In this document: positions 1-13,261 of the stretch, piece by piece
How the letters are laid out: the number at the start of each line of letters is the position of its first letter
How positions within the stretch are numbered: position 1 is the first letter of the stretch
Source: Ophiodon elongatus
Lineage: Eukaryota > Chordata > Actinopteri > Perciformes > Hexagrammidae
Length of the DNA: 64,000 bases
Assembly: GCA_016806645.1 (NCBI GenBank)
Contig: JACSYO010000714.1
Span: 580,501-644,500, forward strand
Direction: 5' to 3'
Position numbers and translations under genes: made by a program
Notes under the pieces: model-generated
What the model was told of the DNA's origin: nothing
What the model saw: only the letters and a program-made list of their open reading frames with translations
Database searches by the model: none

Positions 1-29
1 TACCTTGAACCCAACAGAAAGGGAACCAT

Positions 30-425
30 CTGTCAATATATGTTGTATAGATAACTCTTCTATGGTGCAATGGTTCCTCCCAGAACCCTCTTTATCCAGA
101 ACCCTTCTACCCTATAAGGGTGTTAACAAGAACCCACTTGGGGGTTCTACTGAGAACCCTTGTATATTCCAAGGGTTTCATCTAGAATCCACCCAGGGTT
201 CCTCGTGAGGCTCCTGAAGGGCTGGGACTGATGTGGTGCAGCAAAACCCTCAACAACCCTGGTTCATGATCAGTTTTCTGGGGGTGGGGGGGGGGGGTTG
301 TTAGGGTTCCCTTAAAACCTCTGCTTTCAACAATATTTGAAGAACTCTTTCATCCAGAAAGGGTTCTTCATGGAACCCTTCTTCAAAAAAGGGTTCTTCA
401 GAAGCAAATGGTTCTAGGTAGAATC
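30..425. repeat. Dispersed repeat rich in GGGTTC / GAACCC words
   Basis: The words GGGTTC, GGTTCT, AGAACC and GAACCC recur many times in both orientations over about 400 bp, for example near 86, 104, 130, 156, 203 and 365-405. This looks like a degenerate DNA-transposon-derived repeat with internal inverted words. I cannot name the family or its ends. Confidence 0.45.
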
Positions 426-2589
426 TCAGCCCTTTAGGAAGAAGCCCTTCGGTAAGCTTCATTTGGTGGAAGCTTTTATTTCCTACTCCATGGCCATGTT
501 GTAAATACTTAACTATATATAACTAAAATGTGGAACACTGTTCTCATGTACTGCATGTGAAGAAAGAAGTCACAGCATAAGACCTTGAAGAGCTCGGGGG
601 GGGGGTGGGGGGAGGAACAGCCACATGTGACCTTTTACTTGTAACCTTTTCCCGCATCCGCATCAATTTGTGCTTTTTTTGACACGACTCAAATATTAAT
701 GTTACACGCCCTGCTAGATGCTACGTACATACATTTGTTTATTATCTTGCCTCTTTAGCATAATGCCTAAACCCGAAGCGGTGCACCGCAGGAATTCCCC
801 GCCTGACAGCTCTTTGGCATGTTGACATGGGCGTTTAGCAGACACTGATGTGTTAGTCTGCCATCATCTCAGAGGTCTGGCCCAATTATAGCTCTTAGCC
901 TGCCAGGATGGCCGATGAACCTCTGGAGCGGCGCCGGAGAGCGCTCCTCCTCGAGCTGTCGGGGTAATGGCGTAGAATGCCATTCCCCCCGCGGTACTCC
1001 TCAACATGATCTCGATGCCTGCCTCTTCCTCCACTCTCTATCTGTGACATGAAAAGCAGCAGCATGGAGGACCAGAGGTCACCTCTAGATGACTGTAATT
1101 GGATGAGGCCTCCAACAGGCTGCGTTGCCTCATGGGGGGAGAGTAAAGAGTTGGGAAGCGTGTGTTGAGTATATAAGCAAGTGTGCTCATGTGCACACTC
1201 ACGAAACCGTGCGTGAACGTGTAACTTTTCTTTGTGAGTGTGTGTGCAAGTGTCACTGATAAGGCCTTCCTCTCTCGCTCTTCTATGGGAGCTAATTGCT
1301 CGGCCTGAGCAGTAGTGCTATCCCTGCTGGTAACTCTATGAATTAAAGTCTGTTCGTCTGGATATCTCAGTGGGCGTCCCTGCAAATCTGGTGCTGAGGT
1401 CTAGATGTGTTTACAAGGTTGAGCCTCGGTGCTGGACACTGTCTCTCTCTGCCTACACATAACCTCTACCGTGGCTTGCTTTACCAGAGAGGGTTGGTAT
1501 TTCTCAGCCTCAGCCCTCCCGCCGTTAACTCCAGGGACCTAGTGTTGCACTAGCAGATGGACCGAGATCACAGACCATGAATACCTGCATAATCTACGAG
1601 AACACTGCAGATGAACAAGCATATACAGATGGAAATTGAACCGAATAGAAACTGTGGTGTTACTATTCCAAGGCTCCACAGTATGTGTTGGAGCAGCTGC
1701 CTGTAGGTGGTGTGAGGAGGTGATGATCCATGTGTTGCATTATGTAGACGCCCTCCGGGGAGTGAGCAGCCGCGCATTCGGTGCTGCTTATCGATTGCCT
1801 TCGCCGCTCAGCAAAGGCCCATCCATTCTGCCACCATTCTCCCATTGTTGCTTCGATGTGGCTGAGCAGGACGACTTCCACAGATCCCTCATTCCTCACA
1901 GTCATTTAGGTGACTGTTCTACAGGGGAAAGCAGTGCGGACATGTTTCTGAGGTGTACAAGGCTGTGCATTGTTCTACATTTTACCCAACACTAACTTAA
2001 ATGAATGACACTTTGTAGACATCCAACAGTGAACTGAAGGAGCACGATAAATAGAATAGATGCCACCTCAAATTGAAAGATCAAAATGTCTAATTCTAGC
2101 TAAACATTGATCCTCGTTCGCACCTAACCGGATGGATTCAGTTTAAGTTTATGATACGGGACATTAACGTGAAACCAAAAGCTTAACAAATCTAGAGGCA
2201 GACAGACGGACAACTTGCAAACTACTCAAAACCTCCCCTGCGGTCGTTCCTGTTGCAGTAGGTGTACAGGACCGCATTTTTCCGTGATGTCTCGCACACA
2301 CTGAAAACTATACCAGGGACACGCTGTCACAGCTGGTAATGAATATAGAGAATTTGCCACCTCATCAGAGCAGCCATTTTTAACCATTAACTCTCTGCCC
2401 TCTGTGAGAGAGAGAACTTAACAACCCCTGAACTGGAGCGTCACATAACCTGAACTTGAATCATTTCTGAGCTAAGTATGGTGACGTTTCAACCACCTGA
2501 AGATGACCATCTGTTTTATGTTGTTGTCAGCCAAGTGTGCAATTGTGTTTTATCCGGTTCTGAAAAGTGAAGCCAATTCTCAGGTGCCT

Positions 2590-2960
2590 TAAACTGGCAT
2601 CCTCGCTACTGACCTTCATAGGGCGACTCCTCTGATTGTATAGAAGTCTATGGGAAAATGACTCTACTTCTCTCTTGATTTATTCCCTCAGTAAACATTG
2701 TAAACATGAGTTTATGGTCTCAATCTCTAGTTTCAAGTCTTCTTCAATGCAGCATGATGTTCATTTAGTAAATGATGGTCCATTTAGAGTCAAATAGACC
2801 ACAAAGTAGGGTATGCTTTAGGGCGGGGCCACTATGTGATTGACAGGTGTCTCCTCCGCAGTCCTAATATGGTCACTTCCAATCACTGTTTGCTGAAACC
2901 AAGATGGCGACGGACAAAATCCCAAAATCGAGGCTTCAAAACGTCAATCCACAAACCAAT
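2590..2960. repeat. Likely dispersed teleost repeat (unnamed)
   Basis: The stretch has features I associate with high-copy fish repeats: a block ending near ATGGGAAAATGACT, a GGGCGGGGCC block near 2822 followed by a GATTGACAGGTGTCTCC block, and an AAGATGGCG motif at 2900. No terminal repeats were resolved. The call rests on general resemblance, not on a second copy in this window. Confidence 0.3.
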
Positions 2961-4161
2961 AGGTCAACTTCCTATATACAGACTGTTTTTATCTCCTCAT
3001 GGGAACATAGCCTAAGATGCATACGATGCTGTCTTTTACAGAAACGAACCGTACAAAATACCGTTAACTCCTACTTAATCCTGCTTTATTTCTCTCTCTA
3101 TAAATGAGTGGGGTGAAGTAGGGACACAGCAGAATTACTCATGTAGGAGGAGGACCAGGAGCCCAGGTAAAAACTACGGCATGCAAATCAGTTAGTAAGC
3201 ACATTAACTGCTCCGCAGATTTTAATTCATCCAAAACCACAAGAACAAGAAACAGAAACAAAAGGATTCAAAGCCGCTTTTGTCCCGCTTTCACCAAAGG
3301 ATGACGGTTTACTGTCCTCTTTCTACTTCTCCCTGACATCTGAATCATACTCGCATTACAGAAAGACATTTCACTCCCCAACACGGGGATCTGAGGGCCC
3401 AATTAATATTCAATGCAAATATTACTATCTGGTATCATAGCAACAAGGTTCAGTGTGCGTCCGTCGGTTGTGTAAAAGCTGCCGGTGAGGGTTTTTTTGC
3501 AGGGAAAGAATGAGAGAGGGAGAAAGAGTGATCACACACACACACACACAACCCAGGTACAGCACGTACACACCCTTTCAGTATGACAATTAAATATAGC
3601 TACATACGACGTGAGTGCGTGATGGACTTATGAGCTAATTAAAGGATTTGCGGCGTATATATGTTTGTCCTCCAGGCGCAGTAATTATAAACACGGCTCT
3701 GAGCATGTGAGTGCTCATGAGCTGTCGTTCATTGTTTTGTCAAGGTGTCGCTTTTAACAGTCGAGGCTCGTGTTTAAATTAAACTGTCAGAAAATGTGAA
3801 ATGCTACAGCGGCGCGATTTTTAATATGGAAAAATGTATGTAACAGACATAGGCTTATATTACTGCTGTATGAGTATTAAGTATTTCTTTTTTTAGGTCC
3901 GACACCCAGGCCAGGATGAAGTGACTGAGGGGGCTCTTGACATTTTTGTTTGTGAAATGAAAATGATTGATTAAACCATGCACTGTAGCAACAACAACAT
4001 AAGGCAACTGTTTTAAAATCAAAGAAAACCTTTATTAATCAGAGCACTCACATGAGGATGTAGCACCAGCTAAATATATTCACAATTTATCAACGGTTCT
4101 CTGTCACAATCGTCAGAGGCAGGCTCATAGGAACAGCATTCTGTCAGTCGATGTCTTCCAC

Positions 4162-4460
4162 TACACACCCTCTACACAACACACCCTCTACACAACACAC
4201 CCTCTACACAACAACACACCCTCTACACAACACACCCTCTACACAAGAACACACCCTCTGCACAACAACACACCCTCTACACAACAACACACCCTCTGCA
4301 CAACAACACACCCTCTGCACAACAACACACCCTCTGCACAACAACACACCCTCTGCACAACAACACACCCTCTGCACAACAACACACCCTCTGCACAACA
4401 ACACACCCTCTGCACAACAACACCCCCCCTGCACAACAACACACCCCCTGCACAACAACA
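4162..4460. repeat. Minisatellite, about 16 copies of a 16-19 bp unit
   Basis: The unit is close to CACCCTCTGCACAACAACA (19 bp). The first copies are shorter (16 bp) and carry CTCTAC, the middle and later copies carry CTCTGC, and the last two are further diverged with C runs. The array is open in several frames on both strands, which gives artefactual repetitive ORFs; none is a credible gene. It lies in a kcnh7 intron. Confidence 0.95.
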
Positions 4461-5845
4461 AACAGCGCCATCCGGGGCTCCAAAACAACAACAATGTTGT
4501 TGATGAACAATGCATGGGATGGGTAAATGTTAGTGGGTGACGGTGACCAATACCGTTGGGCTCATTTAAAGTATACGCTTTGAGTAAAACACCGACACAG
4601 TTCAGGCTATTACAAATACCAAATATTACCCGGGCCGCGGTGGGTTGACACCATTTAAATGCAAAATGTAATTTCCGGGGCCATTAGCTTTTGCCTAAAG
4701 ACTTAATTTAAACACACTGACCCAAGAAGAAGAAAATGACTTTCTCTCTCTCTCTCCCTCCCTCCTCCCACTCTGTCTCGCCCCAATACAAGGAGCAATG
4801 AAGACGGAGATGCATGCTGCGCCCTTCAGAGCCTCAATCTATTTGACCACCTATTGTGTCTCTGAATACAACTGTAGCTGGGCCCCTCTTCGCAGATGGT
4901 GCATGTCCAATACAATGTGCAGTAGTTTGCTCGCGCAAATGTACAAAAGGGGACATGATGATGGTGGCGTGAGGTGTTCAGGTGGGCTCGCCCTGTTTTT
5001 TTCTTTGAATGCTTTCATGAAGGGACTTCTCTGGTTTTCTCTGCGCATCGTGGCAGTAAGACAGCACTCTGATATGTATGGCATATGTTCTAGGGACTAA
5101 ATGATTCACAACATGCAGGCCACGCTTTGCGGTCCATATGTGAAATCCCTCTCGTGACATGTTTGCAGATATTGTTCTATTTGTGAATGGCATGTCTGTG
5201 GGCGCGCGCCAGAGTAGCCTTAATTTACACTAAACTGTTGTACACTCTTCCTGCATAACATTTCCTCAGAACTACATGGCAGCAGAACCCGAAACATCAC
5301 TTTGTGTTGGATTCTCCTTCATCTCCCCAGGAGCTATCAATCACCCGTTGAAATCCTGCACTTAATCCTTTACGGGACTGACTCCTCAACGCACTACTGC
5401 CATTATAATATTTCACCAAATGTCCTCCTCTATGAATAATTGAAGGAAATTGAAGATTGAACTAGTGCCTGAGGCAGAACGGGCATTAGTTTTGATCTGC
5501 CGCGTTCTTTAAGATAGCTGCGTTGGCAGGCTGCTCTGTGCTGTTGGCAAACAACCACAAGATATCAGCGGGGATATTGAAGACAGCAAGCAAGGTCTGC
5601 TACAAACACAAGGTCGGTGGGGGTTATGTCGATCCCACTGGCTCATTAAAAACTACCATAAACTCAGTTTTTATGCTGTCAAATAACTTAAGAGTTACCT
5701 AGCCATCTACTGCCTTAGCTTTGTTTATTTATTGTTTTTAAGTGATACCAAATTGCCCCTAGGCTCTCTATACTCGGTGTCATTGGTCACAAAAACTGTT
5801 TTTATGGAATAACATGACAGTGATCTCATTGTCATTGTCTGTTAG

Positions 5846-6325
5846 GGAAAGGGAGATTCTTTCGCTTCCGTTTCCCGGCCATACCTCTCCTGGGCATCAG
5901 CAAGCAGTCGCTGCCCCAGGAAGACCCCGACGCCGTCATGGTGGACTCTCCTCGCCACAGCGACGGCTCGGTGGCGACGCGCGACTACCAACTCCCCACC
6001 ACCCGCGAGAGCTGCAGCCCGTCCTACGCCAACGACACCCGCGCCCTCATCGGCCCCAGCCATTGCTCCACCCCCGTGTCCGGGCCCTTGGACCACTCGT
6101 CGCCCAAGGGCCCCTGGGATCGGACATACCCGGACCAGACCATCACCCAGACCCACCACCGGAGCAAGGAGGACACGCTCATCGCAGCGCCGTCAATCCC
6201 GGGCCTCACTCCAACCGCCTCCAGAGAGAGTGTGTGCAGTATTCGCAGAGCCTCCTCCGTGCATGACATGGAAGGCTTCGGGACCAACTCCAAGATGGCG
6301 TTCAGGGACAGACACGCCAGTGAAG
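5846..6325 (+). CDS. kcnh7: kcnh7 exon: linker between PAS domain and S1
   Basis: The acceptor TAG is at 5843-5845, the donor GT at 6326, and both ends are phase 1. The frame starts (G)KGRFF, as in ERG channels after the PAS domain, and contains KQSLPQEDPD, SGPLDHSSPKG, SIRRASSVHDMEGF and FRDRHASE. These match ERG3 better than ERG1. The segment is cytosolic and likely disordered; RRAS is a plausible basophilic phosphorylation site (inference). Confidence 0.9.
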
Positions 6326-8776
6326 GTAGGATTCTCCTGCTCGCCTGTGCCCTTAATGTACACTGCTTTTTTTTTTAAATCTCAAACAAAAATGGCACCA
6401 TTTATTTGACCTACTGTCTCACACTATGGTAGAAGTTGTTATCTTAGATTATTTAGATGTTTGAACAGAGCTTGACACTAAAAGGCTGTTTATACATTAA
6501 TCTGCCCAAGTCTCTCTGAGCTCACCACAAATCTCAGTTGAACACACGAATTAAAGGACTTTGTGACATTAGGACTTGAGAAAATGGACCCATTGCTAAG
6601 CCCCGCCCCCCGCTGCCACTCTTTTAAGCTGTCAGGGCTACCACGGAGCCCACACTGCCACTAACTGCACTCACTGAATAAATATGATGTAATTTTAAAA
6701 AAGCTAGTTTAGAGAGAAGCTGACAGATGGATCTACGATACGTGAAACTGATTAGATGGATGTTAAAATCGATCGATCACAGTGTAAAAGTAAACCATCA
6801 CATCACCTGGTGATCAACAGAAGACAATGACATTAAAAATCAACATTGTTCCAGACCTTTACTTTAAAGGTCTTTATTCACTGTTGCAATCATTAAAAAG
6901 CAAAAGCAGCATGTGTAGACATGCAGTAGACCTTGAGTAGCTAGCGGAGCTTAGAAGTGCTAAAGCTACTTATAGTGTGCTAACCTGCTCTGCTAATGTT
7001 AGCTCCACAGGATTTTACGTAGAAACGAAATGTTTCAGAAACGTATATCTCTCCTTCCAACCTCTCCGATTAACGAGCATGACTACTACACCAGAGTAAT
7101 AGTTTAACCAGAGCTAGATAGTTGTTGGAACCTGGTCAGAGCTGGTTGATGCTACGGTATGATTGGCCAGTCTGCGTTTGAGGGCGGGACATAGCTGAGG
7201 GTCAACTGTGATGTGGGAACAGGAAGCCTCCGGTTCTCACAGACGGAGGGGATCTTTAACAAAATTAATAAAGGACCTTTTTCCCCCTTGACGGTGCGTG
7301 GTTGGTGCCCACTGCTCTTACAAGAACACTACTTCCCCAGTGATGTCAGCTAATAACAGAGTGGGATGGAGGTGAATGCTCAAATGTTCTATTTCATAAT
7401 AAGTGACTTATGAAGGAATTTATTACTAGTGACAAACATTGACTATAATTTTGACGTTATTAATTGCAAAATTCACTGCTGTCCCAAAATAGGAGATTGG
7501 AGATGTGGCGTCTCTTAATCACTATTATAGTGTGTCACCCTCCACGCTGTGTGCTATTGATCTCCCCTTGAGTCTCATTAGCCTTTTGGCCTTCATTTGG
7601 ATGAGGATAAAAGTGCCCCAGACTGGCCGTTTCCTCCAGGCCCCCCCCACCCCATCTACAATCCACATCCAAATAGCTCCCAGTGGCTGACACAGTAATA
7701 CGTCTACTTCACTGTAATGAATTGTTCATGGGGACAGTAGCGGGGGTTTGATGCCAGCCCCCATTTGTCATCACAGACGCACCAAAAAAAAATCCTCTCT
7801 CTCCTCCCCTCGCTCACCCCCACCCTTTTTGTCTTTTTTTTCCTCCCACCGCCGTGTTGCTGCCATCACAGACAATGGGCGCAACATTAAAGGTAACAAA
7901 CAGCAGCCCCGCTGCATCTTGAGCTGTTAGACTTCAGCACGTCTACCGGATAACCTTTACTGCACAAAAGCCTGCTTGCTGCATGAGATTCCCCACACGG
8001 ATGAGGTTTATGTTGAATGCAAATGCCCTGGCGGGACCGTCTTTGTAAGCTCTCGTGCCGGAGCCTGGAAACACCGGCACAGCACTAAATGACTCAGTCT
8101 CGGTGCACATGACCTGCTGATCCCGAGCCCGTCGCCCAGGGGAAGGCTCGGTTTAAAAAACACCAAACAAAACACCACAGTGACCTCTGCACGCGCTTGC
8201 ATGAAGCAACACATTACATCTCTCTGCTTTTTTGTTCATTGAAGAAAATCAATGAAGCTTTACAAGATGATGCCTCCCACTGTCTGTAACCTCTGCTTCC
8301 TTGTTGCCATGATTTCTTCATGGATGAAGAGAAAACTGTTTCCATTTGAGTTCTTTACGCTCAAACTTGTCCTTTTCACGTCATCATTTAGACTGCCAAC
8401 GTGCTCCATTTCCTGGTTGATGTTATAATGTGATTTTTTTTTTTTAAATCATGTTTGTACCCACGACGACTGACTCTGCGATCCATCCACCCCTCCATAT
8501 TCCCACTTTCCATTTTACCCCGTTTCTTCTCTCTCCTGGTTTGCTAGTGTCTCGCTCCTGGATGGCCGGGGGTATGGCTTCAGCTTTTTCCCCTTTTTGA
8601 ACTTATTTTTCATGACTGCAATGACGTATCCTCACCGTGGCATGTATTGAAGCTGTGCATGCAATCCCTCATCCTCAGCTTTCTGTTTCTCCGTCCTCGA
8701 CTCTCAATCACTGTACTGAACTTTGTGAAAAACAAATTGTGCTACGGTCCTCTGCTGGCTCACAGGGCTGAATCAG

Positions 8777-8815
<39 letters not shown>

Positions 8816-11800
8816 CACAGTGTTGAATGCTTTCACAAGAAGGAAGGGAGTTGATTTCTGAGAGTCCGTCTTTAATATGCTGTGAGCTTGTAGAGACCGT
8901 TGTGTAGAATGAGGAGCAAACATTTAGCTAAATCTGGGGTTGGGTACCGTTCACATTTGAACACATACCGGTCCCTTTACGCTCTCTGTAATAAAATAAA
9001 TGGAATTTCAGTGGTAAAAAATTCAAACTTCACAATTTCAACATCACTATTTATTGAGAACACAAAACCACACAAAATAAAACCCCTCCCTGTCCGTCTG
9101 TCTGTCACCAGGGCACAGCGTGAGACCGCTGTTCATATCATATCGACATCTTACTCGCAACATTACTACAGTGTCGGTAACTTTATCTGTAGACTGTCAC
9201 ACACGTAAAAAATATAAATATTTATTTTAAACTCAACACTTCCTGTTTCCGTTTCAAATTAAAAAAGCCCTCTAGTGTAAACCCAAGGCTTTTATTGTGA
9301 AACATTTGCTGGACCGTGTTGGGGAAAATGCAGCGGCTCCATAAATGAATGGAGTATCAGCTGTTAATTGTGGAAAGTTTGTTGTCATAGCAGAAACCCC
9401 TCATAGGCTATAAATAGATTAGGTGACGTTAAAGTGAAGTTGGCCATCATTAAAGGCCGAAGACAGATGCGCTCTCAGGCATCCAAATTTAGCACCGATT
9501 GATTTAACGTGACTCGGTACCGACATCATTTATTCGGTACTCTCAGTGGTACCAAGTTCGGTACCCAACCCTTGTTAATTCAACACACCTCATCAGATAG
9601 ATGTTTGACTTACTGTGTGAAGTTTCATTCTTTTGATTGTGCATCGCATCATTCTTCTCTTTGGCCCACAGTGTTCTTCATTATCTTATAATGACAAACT
9701 TTGGAAGGCCTGTTCAAGCTCGACGGCTCAATCGGAGGGAGTTTATCTGTTGTATTCTGCGTGTTGTGTTGTCGTTGAACTCGCTCCAAAAGTAAGGGCC
9801 ACCCCACGCTCACTCCCCATGTCACAACGATCACGAGAGAACGCGACCGTTCTCTGATGTCCATGATTCAGAACGCCTAGATCGACAATAGCCCAAAGAC
9901 GTGGCAGCTTTTACCGACGCCGTCCTCCCTCTGTCGCTCTCTCTCCCTCAGGGCCACTCAGCCAGATCAGATCCAGCCTGCTGGGCTCCACCTCCGACTC
10001 CAACCTCAACAAGTACAGCACCATCAACAGGATCCCCCTCATCACGCTCAACTTCTCTGAGGCCAACAATGAGAAGAAGTGCCCCTCTCCGCCATCCTCT
10101 GAGAACACCATCATCGCCCCAAAGGTCAAGGACCGCACGCACAATGTCACCGACAAGGTCACACAGGTAAGACGCTCACCGGGCGAGGCCCGCCTCCAAG
10201 AGTCTGTGACAAGTTGAGACTGAGGATGTCTTCCAATGTTGTGGGGATTGAATATCTACATTCATATGAAAAGTTCTGCTAGCAAGAGCTAATGCCCAAA
10301 TCCTTATTATGCTCACTTTAATGTGGTCTGGTTTTACTGCCACTGATCTGAGGCCTGTATGTCTACGTTTAAGAGATGAGTGGATCTAATTGGATCGGAG
10401 CATTCTCAGAATCTGCTCTGATCACATGGCATGTCAATCCATGTGATCGGAGCTGATCAGGTCCAACAATCCTGCAGAGAGGATGTCGATGGGCTGGAAT
10501 AGTGCTGTGTGTCACTTTGTTTGTTTCCCACTCACAGAGCCAGGGCTGTGTATGAACACTACCTTTTTATTTCCAGCAAACACAGAACAGACAGGAAGCA
10601 TTTGTGGACTTTAGCAGAGTGTGTATTGGATTGGAATCGCTGCAAACTTATCTAAATCTTATCTGCCAACAACACTAAATAAACTATAATGTATGAAACT
10701 AAAGCTCTTTGCTGATGTATGTGCATCACCAGTAAATCTATCAAGCCAAGCTGTCTTGATCAAATTATGTTCCATGTTAAAATCCCCATAAAACATTGCA
10801 AATGTAATTTTTCCCCTTTTTTTAAATTGAATGTGTGAATTTCACTACCTTCCATCCCTCCCTCGGTCTGTATCATCAGCGCGGTATAAAATCTCTTACC
10901 CAACCATCTATTAATACATTCGTGTTCTGAGCAATAAAAAACGGCAGTAGACGTGTAGAGTTGATTTTATTAATATTTCATACCACCAGTCTGTTGGCTG
11001 TCTGAGGTTGTGCAGACTGGAGTGGAGAGACATTGGAATTCAACAGTAATGCTCATCGTAATATAATTTACTATCCCCACAAATCACTCTCCTCCCCCCC
11101 GCCCCCCGCCTCAGGGTGATTAATTGAAACTCAAGGGGTTTGATATGTAGAACGCCAGAGGTGTCCATCACTGCAGCAGATAATCAGGGATTCTCTTACC
11201 AGACGGCTTCCAGGGCTCAGGCCGCACTTCTAGAGTTACTGACTGGGTTAGAGGTCATTCTCACCACCGATTAGACCGCGACTGTAAGTTACTGTATTCC
11301 CAGACTGCCCCAAACCACCGATCGGGTCTCAGATTAGCATTTTGCCCATTAACGGTGTAACGGATAGAGGGCGCAGAAGTTGATCCCAGTTCGCACTCAA
11401 AGGCAACTCTTCAGCTGAAGGCCCGAGACGGGAGCCGGAGCCCCAGAAGACCACACTGACCTCCACGCTCAGCATTAGAGTCAGCGTTATTACGCAACAG
11501 AGAGGGCTGGCCTGTTAATGGGCTTTTAATGGCAACATGTGGCACGCCAGAGGACCTGAGAACCATATGCTGTCTAACTTGTGTGTGTACACACTAGTAC
11601 TGGTATTATACCCCCTCCTGCTCCTTCTACAACTTATCACACATTTCTAAGCTCTGCGTATACTGCATGCTGTTTAGCATTGAAATAATCATAGAAACAA
11701 ATGGAGAAATAAGCCCTGCGGGGATCGCGACGGGTCTCCATCTTTCCACAGTTCTAGGTCAGTAAACCGTTCTCCAGACGCCCGACTGTGAGGAACACAG

Positions 11801-13177
11801 AGCAACAGCAGATGTCTCGGAAACCGACTCCGGACTCCCGCGAGTTCATTTGAAGCCGCGATGAAGGAGCCTGAGCAGACCGGCTCTCCCCTGGCCTCCA
11901 CGGGCAGATGGAGGCTTCGCCGAGGAAGCCGGCCAGCTCCGAAAGACCGCTCACACGCTGTGAACGCGTCAGTGCATGCACGAGTCTTAGGTGGCCACGA
12001 TCTTAAACCTGGTTGTGGAAGATCCTCCTGCCCTCTGCTGGGTTGGGGCTGAATGATTGGTTTCGAATAATGTCAGGATTATTCCTCGAAAAAATTAAAA
12101 AAATAAGTTGGGTCTTAAAAGGTTAATGACAACAGAAACATGAAACGACACTCCTCTCCTATAAATAATAGCCCAGCGCAGACTAAAAAAAGAAAGCTAA
12201 CGCTCATTTGCATTTCGTTTGAAGCCACGCCAAACACGCGGCGTTAACCCACAAGAGAGGGCTCATTTGCGCCAAATGCACATAGCTACAGTAGAGAGGT
12301 TAAATAATTAAGATGGGATCTTTTATTTAGCCTGAGCTGCTGTTCTGCCAACCGACCGGCTCCTCCCAGGCTTCCCAGCAGGCCGATGGGTGATGTATCC
12401 ATCGTAGTGTGGAATCACCATCTTGTTTGTATTCTGCTGATATTATTTATTTATGCATGGAAGTGTATCATGTTACGATTTGCCTCTGATTTGGGTTTTC
12501 CGCATAAAAAATGAAAATTCTTTGATTTAGCTGGTTTGTTTGAAGTCTGTCGTCTGTTTTCTCTGATTTCTTTTCAAATGTATTTATTTATTTATTATTA
12601 TTTATTTTTAATTAAGATGGCAGTGTAAACGTTTCCCAACATAAAAAGACGTAACGGAACAGCAAATAAAATAAGATAAAAAATAGAATAGTAAAAATGT
12701 GCAAACTTCTCCGTATGGTTTTTACCACTTTCTGGCTCATTTCCAACTCAAATCAATTTAGGAATACATAATTCTAAGCAGCGTTATTTGGAAGTCATTG
12801 AGCTTTGAACTGTGGTGAAACGAGTATTTTGGACACCTGCTTTTAACGAAGTGGCAGCCTGGTGAATAATAGAAGACATTTCTGTCCTTTTGCTTTCTGA
12901 TCGATTTCAAAGGTCATCTCATATGAGAGGGTGAAAGCGTTTGACCCTCCACATCGCTCAGAGGGCGGGAGTTTCTAATAACCAATTCAATTATTAAGGC
13001 TTCAGCCTTTTTGTTTTCGGCGCTATAAATCCTCCCCCCCCTCTCAGTCACAGGGGTCGTGAAGGTGAGCGGGGCAGAGAACCGGGTTCAAGCAATAAGT
13101 GTCTTCTCTTCTATTTCAGTGTCTCGCTCACGGGAACACAGTAATTGTCTTGTTGTCGGCCCCCCCACTCGCGTACT

Positions 13178-13215
<38 letters not shown>

Positions 13216-13217
13216 GT

Positions 13218-13261
<44 letters not shown>

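Larger units (their letters stand above)
1..5845 (+). other. kcnh7: kcnh7 intron upstream of first visible exon
   Basis: No coding exon was recognised here. The first visible kcnh7 exon has a phase-1 acceptor at 5843-5845, so an upstream exon outside the window must supply one base. The PAS-domain exons of ERG channels are therefore missing from this window. The intron holds a GGGTTC/GAACCC-rich repeat near its start, G runs near 595-612, a likely dispersed repeat at 2590-2960, a minisatellite at 4162-4460 and a pyrimidine tract at 4741-4775. Short open frames in it show no family resemblance. Confidence 0.7.

Noticed and set aside
4162..4460. CRISPR array
   Set aside because: The repeat is contiguous without unique spacers, and the DNA is eukaryotic.
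4151..4540. Repetitive open frames on both strands across the minisatellite
   Set aside because: They arise because the repeat unit lacks stops in several frames; there is no family resemblance, and the composition is purely that of the repeat.
5842..6159. Minus-strand ORF over the first kcnh7 exon
   Set aside because: It is the antisense shadow of a G+C-rich exon whose plus-strand frame matches ERG3.
9901..10170. Ser/Thr/Pro-rich ORF in another frame of the kcnh7 linker exon
   Set aside because: The frame encoding KVKDRTHNVT is conserved in ERG channels and matches the splice phases; this one is a shadow.
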